NCBI RefSeq assembly: GCF_018143015.1
Contig: NC_054757.1
Location: 1,618,001 to 1,682,000 of the forward strand
Length of the DNA stretch: 64,000 nt
Source: Lytechinus variegatus
Taxonomy: Eukaryota; Echinodermata; Echinoidea; Temnopleuroida; Toxopneustidae
Direction: 5' to 3'
The notes below the pieces were generated by a model. It was not told where the DNA came from. It worked only from the letters and a program-made list of their open reading frames with translations, and ran no database searches. Of this stretch, positions 33,901 to 44,736 are shown piece by piece; within the stretch, counting starts at the first letter, position 1; each line of letters opens with the position of its first letter. Made by a program: the position numbers and the translations under genes.

Positions 33901-36900
33901 ACACAAAAACAAATACAAAAATCCTTGTATAAAACATAACTTTATATTTAATTTATGAACTATGAAATGATGAATTCTATTTGCTATGAAAAATACAAAG
34001 TGAGGGTTCTTGTGTATTTTGCAAGAACAGATCAGATTCCTTGTCATTGCCCTAGTAATCCACCCCCCCCTTTAATGAGAAAATGTCAAGACATGTACAT
34101 GAGTAAATGATTTCATATAATATAAAATATCGTGGAAACAATCCAAGTTTCGTTGATTAAAATGTAATAATTTGAATTGTGTAAAAAAAATAGTCAAACT
34201 TCCAAATACTATTTTTCTCAAATAACTACAGGTAGCCTCTGTTGAAGGTTAAAATGTATATCTTCAGTACATGAAGTGTCAATCTGGTGACCTGTACTCC
34301 TGGCCTGATGGCGAGGCACAATTCTACCTCTCTCCATTTTGTGACATTGACAGAATCCTCTTCCAAACTGACACAGTTGTCATTGGGTCACCGATCTTCT
34401 TGAAGTTCATAAACTTGTAACCTGAATGCAGAGAGAAATATTGCATGTTATTTCTAATAGTCAGGTTTAGTGTACAGTGTAATACATTTTTTACATTTGC
34501 CAGTAAGAAGTTTACCATATAGTTTTTAACTAAAGGAAAAGATTGTACTTTGCAGTTTTATACTTGAACATTTATTAGAATAGCTTTGTAGAAATAGTAC
34601 ATTTTACTTTCTCATTCACAATTCTATGTTGAAACAACAGGTGTAATTTTTTTTATTCAATTTGTCCACTAAGTACTTTACAATTGTCCTTTTGGCATGC
34701 TGGAACTTAATGTTTTATCCAATGCATCTATTCCAGTGATGACATGATTATATTTTAATTAAAGTCACTTAGAACTACATTTACCATGTAACTGAGGTAA
34801 AACAAATTAGAGTAAACAAATTGAACAAGTTATATGTGTAAGGTATTAATGCAGTGTCCATGAATTGCATGCCAACTTTGTCTTGTTTTGTCTTGAAAAA
34901 CCATAGCTTAGAAGAACTAAACTACAAAATGTAGTACCTTTCCCCTACATCTTTTTCACCCGAGTATTGTATCAAAGGTATCAAAATTATAATCGTGTAC
35001 ATGTATGAATAAAAAAAAATTTACCTGTTCATTGATATGCATTTCAGAAGCTTGCCTGTAGATGTTGTATTTCTACACTTGAGTAAGATGAGTTAACTCG
35101 CATTTAGTGTGTTGATAAGTAGAATGTTAAGTCATACTATTCAATATGACCATTACAAGGACATGATGTCCATGTAACGGTGGTATGTACATTTGAAAGT
35201 GATATCTTGAAGGAGATATTTTAAAGTAATAAAAGATTTGGAGATCATAAGCTAGCACTCTTGTTTTTTTCCCCTTTAGACAGAAACATAATGTTTCCAG
35301 AGATAGACAGAAGTGGAACCTTGAGGATTGCCGTAGTATTATTTTAAATATAATTTATCAATAATTTTGTACATTTTTCCTTGTTTAAACTCTAATTTAA
35401 ATTGCTTTTATTTGCAAAGAATTTGACATGAAAAATGTTTTTCTTTAGTATAATCAATTGATCTTGTGCAAATATTCTAAGGCATAAAGTGGAATTTGGT
35501 GTGTATTGGCCATTAATGGACCTTAACTTAACAATGCTTCAAAGTATACCTCTGTTACTGAGACATGATGTCCATGTAACGGTGGTATGTACATTTGAAA
35601 GTAATATCTTGAAGGAGTTTTTTTAAAGTAAAAAGATTTGGAGATCATAAGATAGCACTGTTTCGTTTTTTCCCCTTTAGACAGAAACATAAATGTTTCC
35701 ACAGATAGACGGAAGTGGAAACTTGAGGATTACCGTAGTATGATTTTAAATATAATTTGTTAATAATTTTGTACATTTTTCCTTTTTTAAACTCTAATTT
35801 AATTTGCTTTTATTTGCAAAGAATTTGACATGAAAAATGTTTTTCTTTAGTATAATCAATTGATCTTGTGCAAATATTCTAAGGCACAAAGTGGAATTTG
35901 GTGTGTAATGGCCATTAATGGACCTTAACTTAACAATGCTTCAAAGTATACCTCTGTTACTGAGACATGATGTCCATGTAACGGTGGTAACACCAAAAAT
36001 AGAAGGTTAGGCCAGAAAGAGTAATTGAGTTTTTCCAAAGAGAATATTCCATTCTGTTGAGGCATGACTTCTCTCAACTATTTAGTTCTACATGCCATCA
36101 TAAATTCAATTTTCTAGACTGGTGAGAAAAAAGAATGACACAGAACATGGCACTGGTATACACACAGAGCATCAAGTTCCATTTATTGATGCTAAATCTA
36201 TCAAAATATATATGCCATGTTGGAAAGTGTGGAATAAAGTGACTAACAATGTAGTTAGCAACATATTTATCAAGAGTAATGGAGATCAACCCCTTTATTT
36301 TGACAGTGGGAGAGCATAGTCTTAGCAAGGATGATAAATGATGTCCATGTAACGGTGGTATTTTGTCAAATCTTGTTTCTCAGTTTACTCCAATATGCAG
36401 GGTGGTATCAAATGCCTGTAAGTGGATTTAGTTGAAGGATTGTCCCATGAAACATATAAGAAATAAAACATTTCATTTATTACATTTCTATTTTTTGACC
36501 CTGATGTCACAATTTTTGCCCCAACCCCATGGAATGACCCACCAGGTTTCCTATATTCGTTATTGTTGTGTCTTTTGATGAAATGGTAATGCTAATGACT
36601 GCTCTGAAGAATAAATGCAGCTCTGAATTTGGCAGGGTGCCTTATGAAACGGAGGCAGGACATTTGCCTCTTCAACTAGCTCCAGGCTTTATTTAATCTA
36701 AGATCCAAGGTTAAGGTTGCAGTATGGTATGTCAGTTTTAGGATAGGATATGGTGTTAAATCCAGGGTTGAAGTTGGTCATTCTATTAGTGTGTGGACTG
36801 CAGAAGCTATAACGGAGCAATTGTCGCCGGAACCTTTCGAACACATGGAACTGAGTAGGTAACTTTGCTTTCTTTCCTTCATATTTTTATGCAGCTTGTT

Positions 36901-39900
36901 AATGGTGACTTAGAAGAATCCTACAAGCATAGAGGCTTCAAGGATAGTCTGAAGTCATCAGGTGTTATATCAGGTATCCTTGCACCAGGCTCTAGCTCAG
37001 ACTGGACACACAGTGTTCTTTCTTCCTTAAAGAAGGTATATATACAATGATTTTTTACTGAAATATTAGTGATAATGAAGTTGAATGTGCTACTACTGAT
37101 TTTTAATGAAATATGGTTAAAAAAATAAAGATAGACAACCATCTCTATTACTGATTTTGAATGAAATTTGACTCAAAAGTCATAAAGACTGGCCTATGAC
37201 ATGATTTTAGGAACAGACTGCATTTTTCATATTTTCTGAAAATCTAAACGAATAAGATGAGGTTCAGGATATCTCTAGAATACTAGAAATGTTCAGTAAT
37301 TGGAAGCCTTTAGTTTTGAGTAGGGGTCCAGTTACGCTAACTCCAAGTTGGTAGTACAATTGCCATGTCATTGGGATTACATATTTAGTTACATATCTAC
37401 CTTTTCGGAGGTTTCTAGTAGTCATGAATGTTCGATGAAATTATTAAAAAATAAATTCTTCAAATATTTTGAACAAAAATATATCACATATAGCCACCCG
37501 ACTTCTGTAGTATTGGAAAGTTTTCTTATAAGGCACATTATAGGCTCTATAGCAAATCTTTAGAAGTACTTCAATGTGTGAAAAGTTGAAATGATTGCAT
37601 TGCTCTCTTATTTCATTATTCTTTCCAGCTGAATATCAATATGCTGTTGGTTCGTGGATCTGTAGACTCCTCCTTGGTTGATGCGTGCTGCTTTCATCAT
37701 ATCCTTATCATTCAGCATGTGCATTACAGATTGCTTCAGCTACTAGGGACTGTATTTAAGTCTAACCTTATAGTCTACATTCAAGATGCACTTCAGGTAA
37801 TTGTTAGATCAGGGGAGCATTTGGCTGAGAAGCTATGTTATTATAGTAACCATTAGAGAACACAGGACTTGTCAGATAAAATGTCTGACAAGTCCTTACA
37901 TGAAATGCTCCCCAGGTTTTATAGGTTCTTAGCATGTATTAGAGGTGTTGTTGCTCAGTGGATAACTCTGCGGACTTTGAACCACAAGGTCCGGGGTTCA
38001 AATCCCACCGGAGCACTCACGTCTTTTGGCAAGGCCTTTATCTACATTTGCCACTCTCCACCCAGGTATAGTAAATGGGTACCCAGTAGGAAGGAATTCC
38101 TCAAATGCTTGAGCGTTGGATCAGGATAGATGTTCTAAAGCCGGGGTAATAGTATGCAGTGCTGAGAGACATTTGTATTAAGCGACATGTTGTTATTACA
38201 AATAGATTAAATCAATCAGCTACATTCATTACAAGAAATACATGTAGGTAAAATGTGACATAAATTCCTGATAAAATTATTGTATGGCTGTAAGCATCAC
38301 TTTACATTGAGTCATTACTTAACACCTCATTAAGCAGACCCTAGAATACCAATATGAAGAATAAATTCTTGCCAATATATTGGTTTTGGATGGTCTGATT
38401 GGAAAAAGATTTGTCACTTGGCAGAATGCTCATTAATAATAATGCTTTTTCTACCTGAATTATCTTTGCACATGATTTCTTATTTTTACGTCCTTATACC
38501 TGAATGTTTTTTTATCGTATTCTTTTATCTAGTTAGTTTATAGAACATTGGGATTTATGTTTAAAATGATTTCTGTACATAAGATGATGTATGTCAAGCT
38601 ATGAAGGTTACGTACTGGTCATCGGGATATGACCCACACCCGACAGTGAGATCCAGAGAGCTGAAGATCAAACATGTTCAGATTCTCTGTTTAGATCATT
38701 GGGATTTACTATTGAAATTTTATTTGTTCATAGGATGATGTATGTCAAGATATGAAGATGACGTACTGGTCTTCGGGATATGATCCACACCCGACAGTGA
38801 GATCCAGAGAACTAAAGATAAAACATCATGTTCAGATTCTCTGTCCTGCCAATGTCATGGTAAGTATTCAATTAGATGATGTTCAAAAGTTTGGATTGTG
38901 TTATGAGCAATCGCGGAAGAGGTTATGGTACACCATCCGTAAAGTCCTGGAAGGACTGAGATTAGAAAAGTGGATAGAGATAGAGGTGAATTTGAAAGGC
39001 AAGAAAGTGGAGGTTTGAAAGTAGATTATTCTTTTCGAAATAAGTGTAGTCATTAAATGGACTGTAAACCAGGAAAGGAAAGCCGAGTAGTAGGCAGGCT
39101 TGAGTATGTGAGAGAAGGCTGGCTTGAGTCGGCGAGTAGAGTGGTAGCAGGAGGAGAGTAGACTCGACGTTTTGGGCAGGTCGACTGTCCGTCTTCCTAT
39201 CTCAGTCCCTCCAGGACTTTACATGTGGTGTACCGTAAACCTTTTCCGCGAAGTATTAAGACATGATCCTCTTGCTCAGATGGTCATGTTTTGGTTTATT
39301 GTCTTAGTTTGTCAAAAGCCAGCCATTTGAGTTAGACTCTTTTCTGTTCTTTGACCCTAAGAAGACTAGTCAGTTTTGGCTATAGCCATATGGTCCTATC
39401 TTGATGCTGCCGCTATCTTTCTTTTTGGAAAGGCACTCTTCACAAATTTGGACATATTTACAAAGCTACAGGCAAAGATTGTATCCATATGAGAAAGAAA
39501 GAAAAATAACCATGTATTTTGATTTTGATGAGGCATCAGATCAACATTAATTTTTCTTTGCGATCCTCAAATATATCCACAAACTATATTTTGTCTTGTC
39601 CACACCTTCAGAACTTCAAGATATGCAGGTGCATGTACATTTGACTGCAACAGTTACAGACACTTGGATGTTTTTACCATACTCTAAGAAGGGCATTTGA
39701 TGAACATACATGCATATAAACATGAGACTATAGGCATTTAATATATCTAAGCCATATCATGTTGAAGGCCCAGGCAATTCACTTATCCTTTTAAAGTGCA
39801 GGAATGTCGTGTGATGTACCTTGAGCAGTATCCCTGCAAAAGAGGCAGCCCAGATTGTTGTTATATTAGGCCTTAGCTGTGAAAAAAGTAAATTTTGGCA

Positions 39901-42900
39901 ATGGACATATCCATGTTATTCCTGCATTTTGTTCCTTATTTCTGCCTGTTATTTTGTCTTCCAGACCATCGTTTTAAATGCTCCATCGGAACCGCTACTA
40001 ACTGGTGTAGAACATCGGCTTCATTCGTGCATGGCCATGCTAAAGAGTGCACTGCATGATGGGAAGGTCATACCAGGTGGTGGTTCAATTGAACAACGTC
40101 TTGTGGAGAAGTTGATGCGTGAGACAGGTCAGTGTTTTATTATAATGAATTGCCATTTGGTCTACTCCTTATTTTGTCTATTATTAACATTTATTTAGTT
40201 TTGGAGGTGGGTCAATCCACGTCAAATCAACCAATTTTCAGACAATTTGTCACCCGACCCCCTTCGATTTTCTTTAAACTCGCACCAAATGTTCCCCCAA
40301 GTGTCTGACGGAAAAATCTGAAATATTTTGCCTCAAGGTCAAATGGTTGCTAAGATACGGCCTCCCTTAGCAACCAATGCGTGGACAAACAACCAAGTTT
40401 TAAAAAAATTTACTATTTTTGATTGACTGCTGCAACCAAGTTTGATGAGGTAGAGTGCTTATTTTCTGGAAATTGGAAGAACTTTTTAGTCTTAACATGA
40501 TCAGTATATTACGGCACAGATCTGACCAGCCGTTACTGCGCACGAGGTCGCCGAAAATGGTGTTAATCGTCCAAGTCAGTGATTTGGGGTGTACTTTTGG
40601 AAGCTCATAACTTCCAAATTCAATTAGCTTAGAGCCCAATATTGTGCATATTTGAAGACTATCACTTGCTCCACAGACCTACAAAAAATTGGCCCAAACG
40701 TGCGCGTCGTTTTCTTGTAGGGCGCCTTCAAAGTTGGATTTTTTCTAAAAGTTGCCTTTTGACCTTGACATTGATCTAAAAATAGCTGAAAATGCCTTAA
40801 ATTGGCATATTCACAACACCCGTGAGCTTTACAACACATTTCAGAATTGATTTTCTCACAGACTAAAAGCCTGATCATGTTGATATTTGCAGTATTGATA
40901 GTCCATAATGAGTACTTGGATGATCTAGTATTAATTCATTTTTTTTACAACACAATGACCTTGAAGAGATGGCTGAAATTCACCCAAAATCTTTAGTCTG
41001 CCAATATCCTTTCGTTAAAGGTTGTTTACACCGACTTTCACTTATGTGTCATTTTAAGACAAATGATGATTTTAAGCTGATAATTGCAAATCAGGTTCCT
41101 TTCAGGTTGTATTTTAATATCCAAATAATACGTAAAGTCACATCTTTATCTTTTGACCTTGACATTGATCTAAAAATAGCTGAAAATGCTTAAAATTAGC
41201 ATATTCACAACACCCTTGAGTTTTACAACACATTTCAGAATTGATTTTCTTACAGACTAAAAGCCTGATCATGTTGATATTTGCAATGTTCGTAGTCAAT
41301 AATGAGTACTTAAATGATCTAGTATTAAGTCATTTTTTTAACAACACAATGACCTTGAAAAGATGGCTGAAATTCACCCAAAATCTTTAGTCCACCAAAA
41401 TCCCATTGTTAAAGGTTTTTACACCGACTTTCATATTATGTGTCATTTCAACACAAATGATGATTTTAAGCTGATAATTGCAAATCATGTTCTTTTCAGG
41501 TTGTATTTTAATATCCAAATATAACAAAGTCACATTTTTATCTTTTGACCTTGAAATTGATCTAAAAGTAGCTGAAAATACTATTTAAGGCATTTTCAGC
41601 TAATTTTAGATAAATTTCAAGGTCAAAAGATAAAGATGTGACTTTATGTATTATTTGGATATTAAAAGGCAACTTGAAAGGAACTTGATTTGCAATTATC
41701 AGCTTAAAAATCATCATTTGTGTTGAAATGACAATTATGAAAGTCAGTGTAAAAATCTTTAACAATGGGATTTTGGTGGATTAAAGAATTTTGGTGAATT
41801 TCGGCCGTCTTTTCAAGGTCATTGTGTTGTGAAAAATGACTTAATACTAGATCTTCCAAGTACTCATGGACTATCAATACTGCAAATATCAACATGATCA
41901 GGCTATTAGTCTGTAAGAAAATCAATTCTGAAATGTGTTGTAAAACTCACGGGTTTTGTGAATATGCCAATTTAAGGCATTTTCAGCTATTTTTAGATCA
42001 ATGTCAAGGTCAAAAGGTAGAGATATTGCTTTGTTTGTTATTTGGATGTTGAAATAGAACCTAAAATGAACAAGATTGGCAATTATTAGCTTAAAATAAT
42101 CGTTTGTGTTGAAATGACACACAAGTGAAAGTGCGTGTAAATACAGTTTAGCGCCCTATAATCACGGAAAATTGACTTGATTTATTGTTTATAATGATTT
42201 TCAGCTGTATTTTTAAAGGTCTTTGCCAAATAGTCAAACTATTTGTGATGCATATCCTTTTAGTACTAATTACAGACTACCATTACAGACAATAACAGTA
42301 TTTGTTGGCTTTTCATTTCTGATTTATTGCAATTTGAAATGTGCTGATAAACTGTATGTATCGTTTTACATTGGTTTGGGGGTGTTTACGACCATTTTCG
42401 AATGCGTAAACCAGCTATTTAACATTTCGGTCACAAAAAATTTTAAGTATCCCATGAAAATATAGGTAATTGTCTATCAGAATACAGAAATTGGTGTTTC
42501 TCTGATGGGACGAGGGGTGATCCGTGACCTTGAACTTGGCAATTTAAAAAAAAAATCCAACTTTGAGGGCGCCCTACAAGAAAACGACGCGCATGTTTGG
42601 GCCAATTCTTTGTAGGTCTGTTGAGCAAGTGATAGTCTTCAAATATGCACAATATTTGGCTCTAAGCTAATTGAATTTGGAAGTTATGAGCTTCCAAAAG
42701 TGCACCCCAAATCACTGACTTGGACACTTAACACCATTTTCGGCGACCTCGTGCGCAATAACGGCTGGTCAGATCTGTGCCGTAATATACTGATCATGTT
42801 AAGACTAAAAAGTTCTTCCAATTTCCAGAAAATAAGCACTCTACCTCATCAAACTTGGTTGCAGCAGTCAATCAAAAATAGCAAATTTTTTTAAAACTTG

Positions 42901-44355
42901 GTTGTTTGGCCACGCATTGATTGCTAAGGGAGGCCGTATCTTAGCAACCATTTGACCTTGGGGCAAAATATTTCAGATTTTTCCGTCAGACACTTGGGGG
43001 AACATTTGGTGCGAGTTTAAAGAAAATCAAAGGGGGTCAGGTGACAAGCATTGGTTGATTTGACATGGATTGACCCAGGTCGGATTTTATGTTTTGCTTA
43101 ACGTGCAGATTTTCCATCAAAGCAATTGTTGGAGTAATATCATGGAACCACCTAACAATCTGTATTGATATCACAGGGGCGGATCCAGCTTTTTATAAAG
43201 GGGGGGTTGGGGTTGGGGTGGTATGCGAGGGAGCGTAGCGACCGATTCCAAGCGAGCGAGGGGGGAGGGGGTTGTCCCCCCTCCAACAGTAGGGAAAATT
43301 TTTGAAAATCTGTGTGTGAAAATGGCGTTTTCTTGCATCTAAAACACCACTATTTTTGGTATAGAGGTCGTTGCCAAATTAACCCCCATGAAAATTTGTA
43401 AAATTAAGTTGCATTTTCCTGCAATGTAAGGCCAGTTAACAACACAGATACAAAGAATTGGGGACCTTGGAATAAGCACTGTTAGCCTAATACTTTTATT
43501 ATGAACAGGAATACATAGAAATAGAATAAAATAAAATTACAAGTTTAAAAAAAAGATAAGATTTAAAAAAAATGGTCCCCGGATTTTTTTTTTCTGGGGG
43601 GGGGGTTGCAACCCCCCCTCTAGATTTGCTTCTGTATCAGTTCCTGGTCTTACAAAAATTGTGATTGTTTCATTCAATTGCAACCATGATCAATCATTAT
43701 TCTTCATATATCAAATATACACAGTATCACTCTGGATATAGTGGAATATATGGTACATAATTGTCAAGATAATGATGTACGTGTTGTTTATAGTTGTCCA
43801 GAAAATGATGTTCAAATATTCATCATATTTAGAACGGACCTTAAACATATGTTTGTATTCTGGTTATGGAGCAATTTACAAATGACTGGCCCATTGGAAG
43901 CCAAATGAGTTGTCCAATCTTTTACAATAACACAATCAAATATATTTAGTTTCAGACATGGTTCAAGGTAGTTACAATCGTTGATTTATTGTAAAATGCT
44001 CTTTAAGAATATATTTGTTGTTTGTTTAAAACCAGAGTTTTTCTTTCTGTACTTCATTCTATTAGAAAACGGCACAGATTTCCATCAATACCAACAGAGA
44101 CTCATTTATGAGAACTTGGCTCAGGGATTCAGATCATACACACAACTCTTGGACCAGAACATTGGCCAACATCAACAAATGGGGGACGCATCCCGCGATG
44201 AACCTGGCCATTCCTGTGATGTATATGACTGCTTCTCAGCCAAGAAAGGGGCGTGGCAGAGGGCGTGGCACCTTTTGAGACAGGTTTTGCTTTGTGATGC
44301 TCTGATCATTACTGGCATCGGTCAAGATGACAAGACTTTGGAGAAGATTCTTTGA
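24918..44355 (+). CDS. BBS12: BBS12, chaperonin-like Bardet-Biedl protein (11 exons seen; first exon missing)
   Basis: Exons: 24918-24954, 25546-25630, 26823-26948, 27753-29140, 29631-29720, 30475-30625, 36895-37035, 37629-37796, 38734-38859, 39965-40127, 44066-44355. All junctions are GT-AG and phases chain to one 920-codon frame ending TGA. Recognised by matches to BBS12 as I remember it: LLGPTKTVKCLFDEE, LVNGDLEESYKHRGF, NINMLLVRGSVDSSLVDAC, and the end VYDCFSAKKGAWQRAW then LIITG. The fold is that of a group II chaperonin subunit: GCGCTTLVTLAG stands where CCT subunits have GDGTT, and IPGGGSIEQRLVEKL matches the equatorial Gly-rich motif. The Asp of GDGTT is absent, so ATPase activity is unlikely. 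BBS12 acts with BBS6, BBS10 and CCT in BBSome assembly at the ciliary base. Human BBS12 is about 710 aa; the excess lies in exon 4. The start codon exon was not located. Confidence 0.9.
25040..25165. repeat. Imperfect (GAT)n/(GATGAC)n tract
   Basis: Trinucleotide-rich sequence (gatgatgataagg, gatgacgatgatgat) in the BBS12 intron between exons 1 and 2 of those listed. It is not spliced into any recognised exon. Confidence 0.7.
27753..29140 (+). CDS. BBS12: Large BBS12 exon encoding a Ser-rich linker
   Basis: This 1388-base exon opens with the end of the chaperonin-like N-terminal helix region (DVPMQEIIRAGDEFIQECE) and closes with a helical stretch ending AELSSEIELLG. Between lie roughly 380 residues that are Ser/Thr/Asn/Asp-rich, with a degenerate tandem repeat of about 12 residues (TVLSPSSVHAN, TVLTTSRASAG, TVLSTSSAIRD). 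The same place in human BBS12 is much shorter, so this is likely a lineage-specific disordered insertion. Phase: in at 0, out at 2. Confidence 0.85.
30734..30897. mobile_element. Small palindromic element in a BBS12 intron
   Basis: Begins GGGGGTGTTGCAAGAAAATA and ends GTAGCAACGCCCC. The inner words TTGCAATCAATTGCAA and TTGCAATTGATCACAA pair across the centre. It is similar in design to the GGGGCCCGTTGCA MITEs but distinct in sequence. Confidence 0.6.
32130..32590. other. GC-richer, CG-containing segment with GTAACGG motifs, within the 4.8-kb element
   Basis: Includes ACCACCGTTACATGCGATGT, GTAACGGCGGTAATG, GTAACGGTGGATC and a donor-like GCGACGTAAGTACGG at about 32572. It could be the former promoter and first exon of an autonomous relative. 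No long frame is present. Confidence 0.35.
33060..33230. repeat. C-run/G-run inverted low-complexity repeat
   Basis: A C10 tract near 33110 and a G11 tract near 33175 flank an A/T tract. Similar G/C-run repeats occur at 43185-43625 (starting 'ggggcggatccagctttt'). Neither is coding; the overlapping reverse frame with poly-Gly/Pro is low complexity. Confidence 0.5.
35160..35965. repeat. Tandem duplication, about 400-bp unit
   Basis: Two near-identical units begin GACATGATGTCCATGTAACG at about 35160 and 35563. A third start occurs at about 35966 and a short copy near 36340, each followed by GTGGTA. Units share long runs (for example 'ttgatcttgtgcaaatattc') and differ by point changes and small gaps. 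Confidence 0.85.
37947..38180 (+). mobile_element. tRNA-derived SINE
   Basis: Head GTTGTTGCTCAGTGGATAAC, B box GGGGTTCAAATCCCACCGG, body GTAAATGGGTACCCAGTAGG, then GCCGGGGTAATAGTATGC and a TTGTTATTA end. Same family architecture as 22829 but divergent. Confidence 0.75.
38543..38694 (+). pseudogene. Dead tandem duplicate of a BBS12 exon
   Basis: A head-to-tail copy of the exon at 38734-38859 with its upstream intron sequence (GAACATTGGGATTTA here against GATCATTGGGATTTA at the true copy). The exon-like part is 38583-38690. In the BBS12 frame it reads VCQAMKVTYWSSGYDPHP without stops, lacks one His codon, and most changes are synonymous or mild. The acceptor AG has become AA (shifted by one) and the donor is lost, so it should not be spliced in. 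Confidence 0.85.
38919..39250. repeat. Inverted-repeat element in a BBS12 intron
   Basis: 'gtaaagtcctggaaggactg' at about 38940 and its imperfect complement 'tccctccaggactttac' at about 39205 belong to arms of nearly 50 bases (CGCGGAAGAGGTTATGGTAC on the left). The spacer is G/A-rich. Probably a MITE; the ends are uncertain. Confidence 0.6.
40209..43076. mobile_element. 2.9-kb foldback DNA element, 4-bp target duplication AGGT
   Basis: Left end GGGTCAATCCACGTCAAATC; right end reverse complemented GGGTCAATCCATGTCAAATC. The arms pair for close to 600 bases (40209-40800 with 42480-43076). AGGT flanks both sides (40205-40208, 43077-43080). A second, inner inverted pair (about 40760-41560 with 41590-42120) contains direct repeats of the word CTTGACATTGATCTAAAAAT. 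The element is nearly all palindrome with no recognisable transposase. It lies in the last BBS12 intron. Confidence 0.9.
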
Positions 44356-44624
44356 GGTAGGAATGGACTTGAAAAGATTGAATAAGAATTTCTTGATAAA
44401 ATTCAAGTTGAATTTGTCAACTCTCTTTTTTGTATTTTGCATTGCTGTAGTATTGAACAGGTGTGTTTATATTTATGATGATGATAGAAGTGCAATGTGT
44501 TGAAGGTCAAACCTAACCTCAACAAGTTGAATATAAGGAGAAGAATAAGTACAACATTAGCAGTATCCAAAGAGAGAGATAATTATCTTTTGACACTTTA
44601 TTCCACAATGCAATGATATTTTTA
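44356..44624. other. BBS12 3' flank
   Basis: Likely the start of the BBS12 3' UTR. A donor-like GTAGGA follows directly after the stop codon, so a 3' UTR intron is possible. No poly(A) signal could be chosen with confidence. Confidence 0.3.
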
Positions 44625-44736
44625 CAGATTATAATAAAAGCTGGATTTATATAGCGCTTTTTGTCTGAGGATACAAAGCACTTGCTGTTATTATCCCGGC
44701 TTGAGCTCGAGCTGCCATCACTGGCGCTCAGTGCAT
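44625..44736 (-). mobile_element. SINE, 3' part of an interrupted copy
   Basis: Minus-strand SINE tail (GCCGGGATAATAACAGCAAG and the ATATAAATCCAGC end). It is the missing half of the SINE head at 46295-46470; the two are separated by the insertion at 44737-46294. Confidence 0.75.

Larger units (their letters stand above)
31745..36540. mobile_element. 4.8-kb DNA element with GGGTCATTCCA terminal inverted repeats
   Basis: Left end GGGTCATTCCACGGGGTTGG; right end, reverse complemented, GGGTCATTCCATGGGGTTGG. The match runs about 26 bases with one mismatch. The flanking 4-mers are agca and acca, so a target duplication is not clear. Inside are a 400-bp tandem duplication (35160-35965) and many copies of the word GTAACGGTGGTA. 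No transposase frame was recognised, so it looks non-autonomous. It occupies most of the 6.3-kb intron between BBS12 exons ending 30625 and starting 36895. Confidence 0.8.

Noticed and set aside
40400..42894. Several short open frames (for example NTIFGDLVRSNGWSDLCRNI, seen on both strands)
   Set aside because: They occur in mirrored pairs because the whole region is a palindrome; none resembles a transposase.
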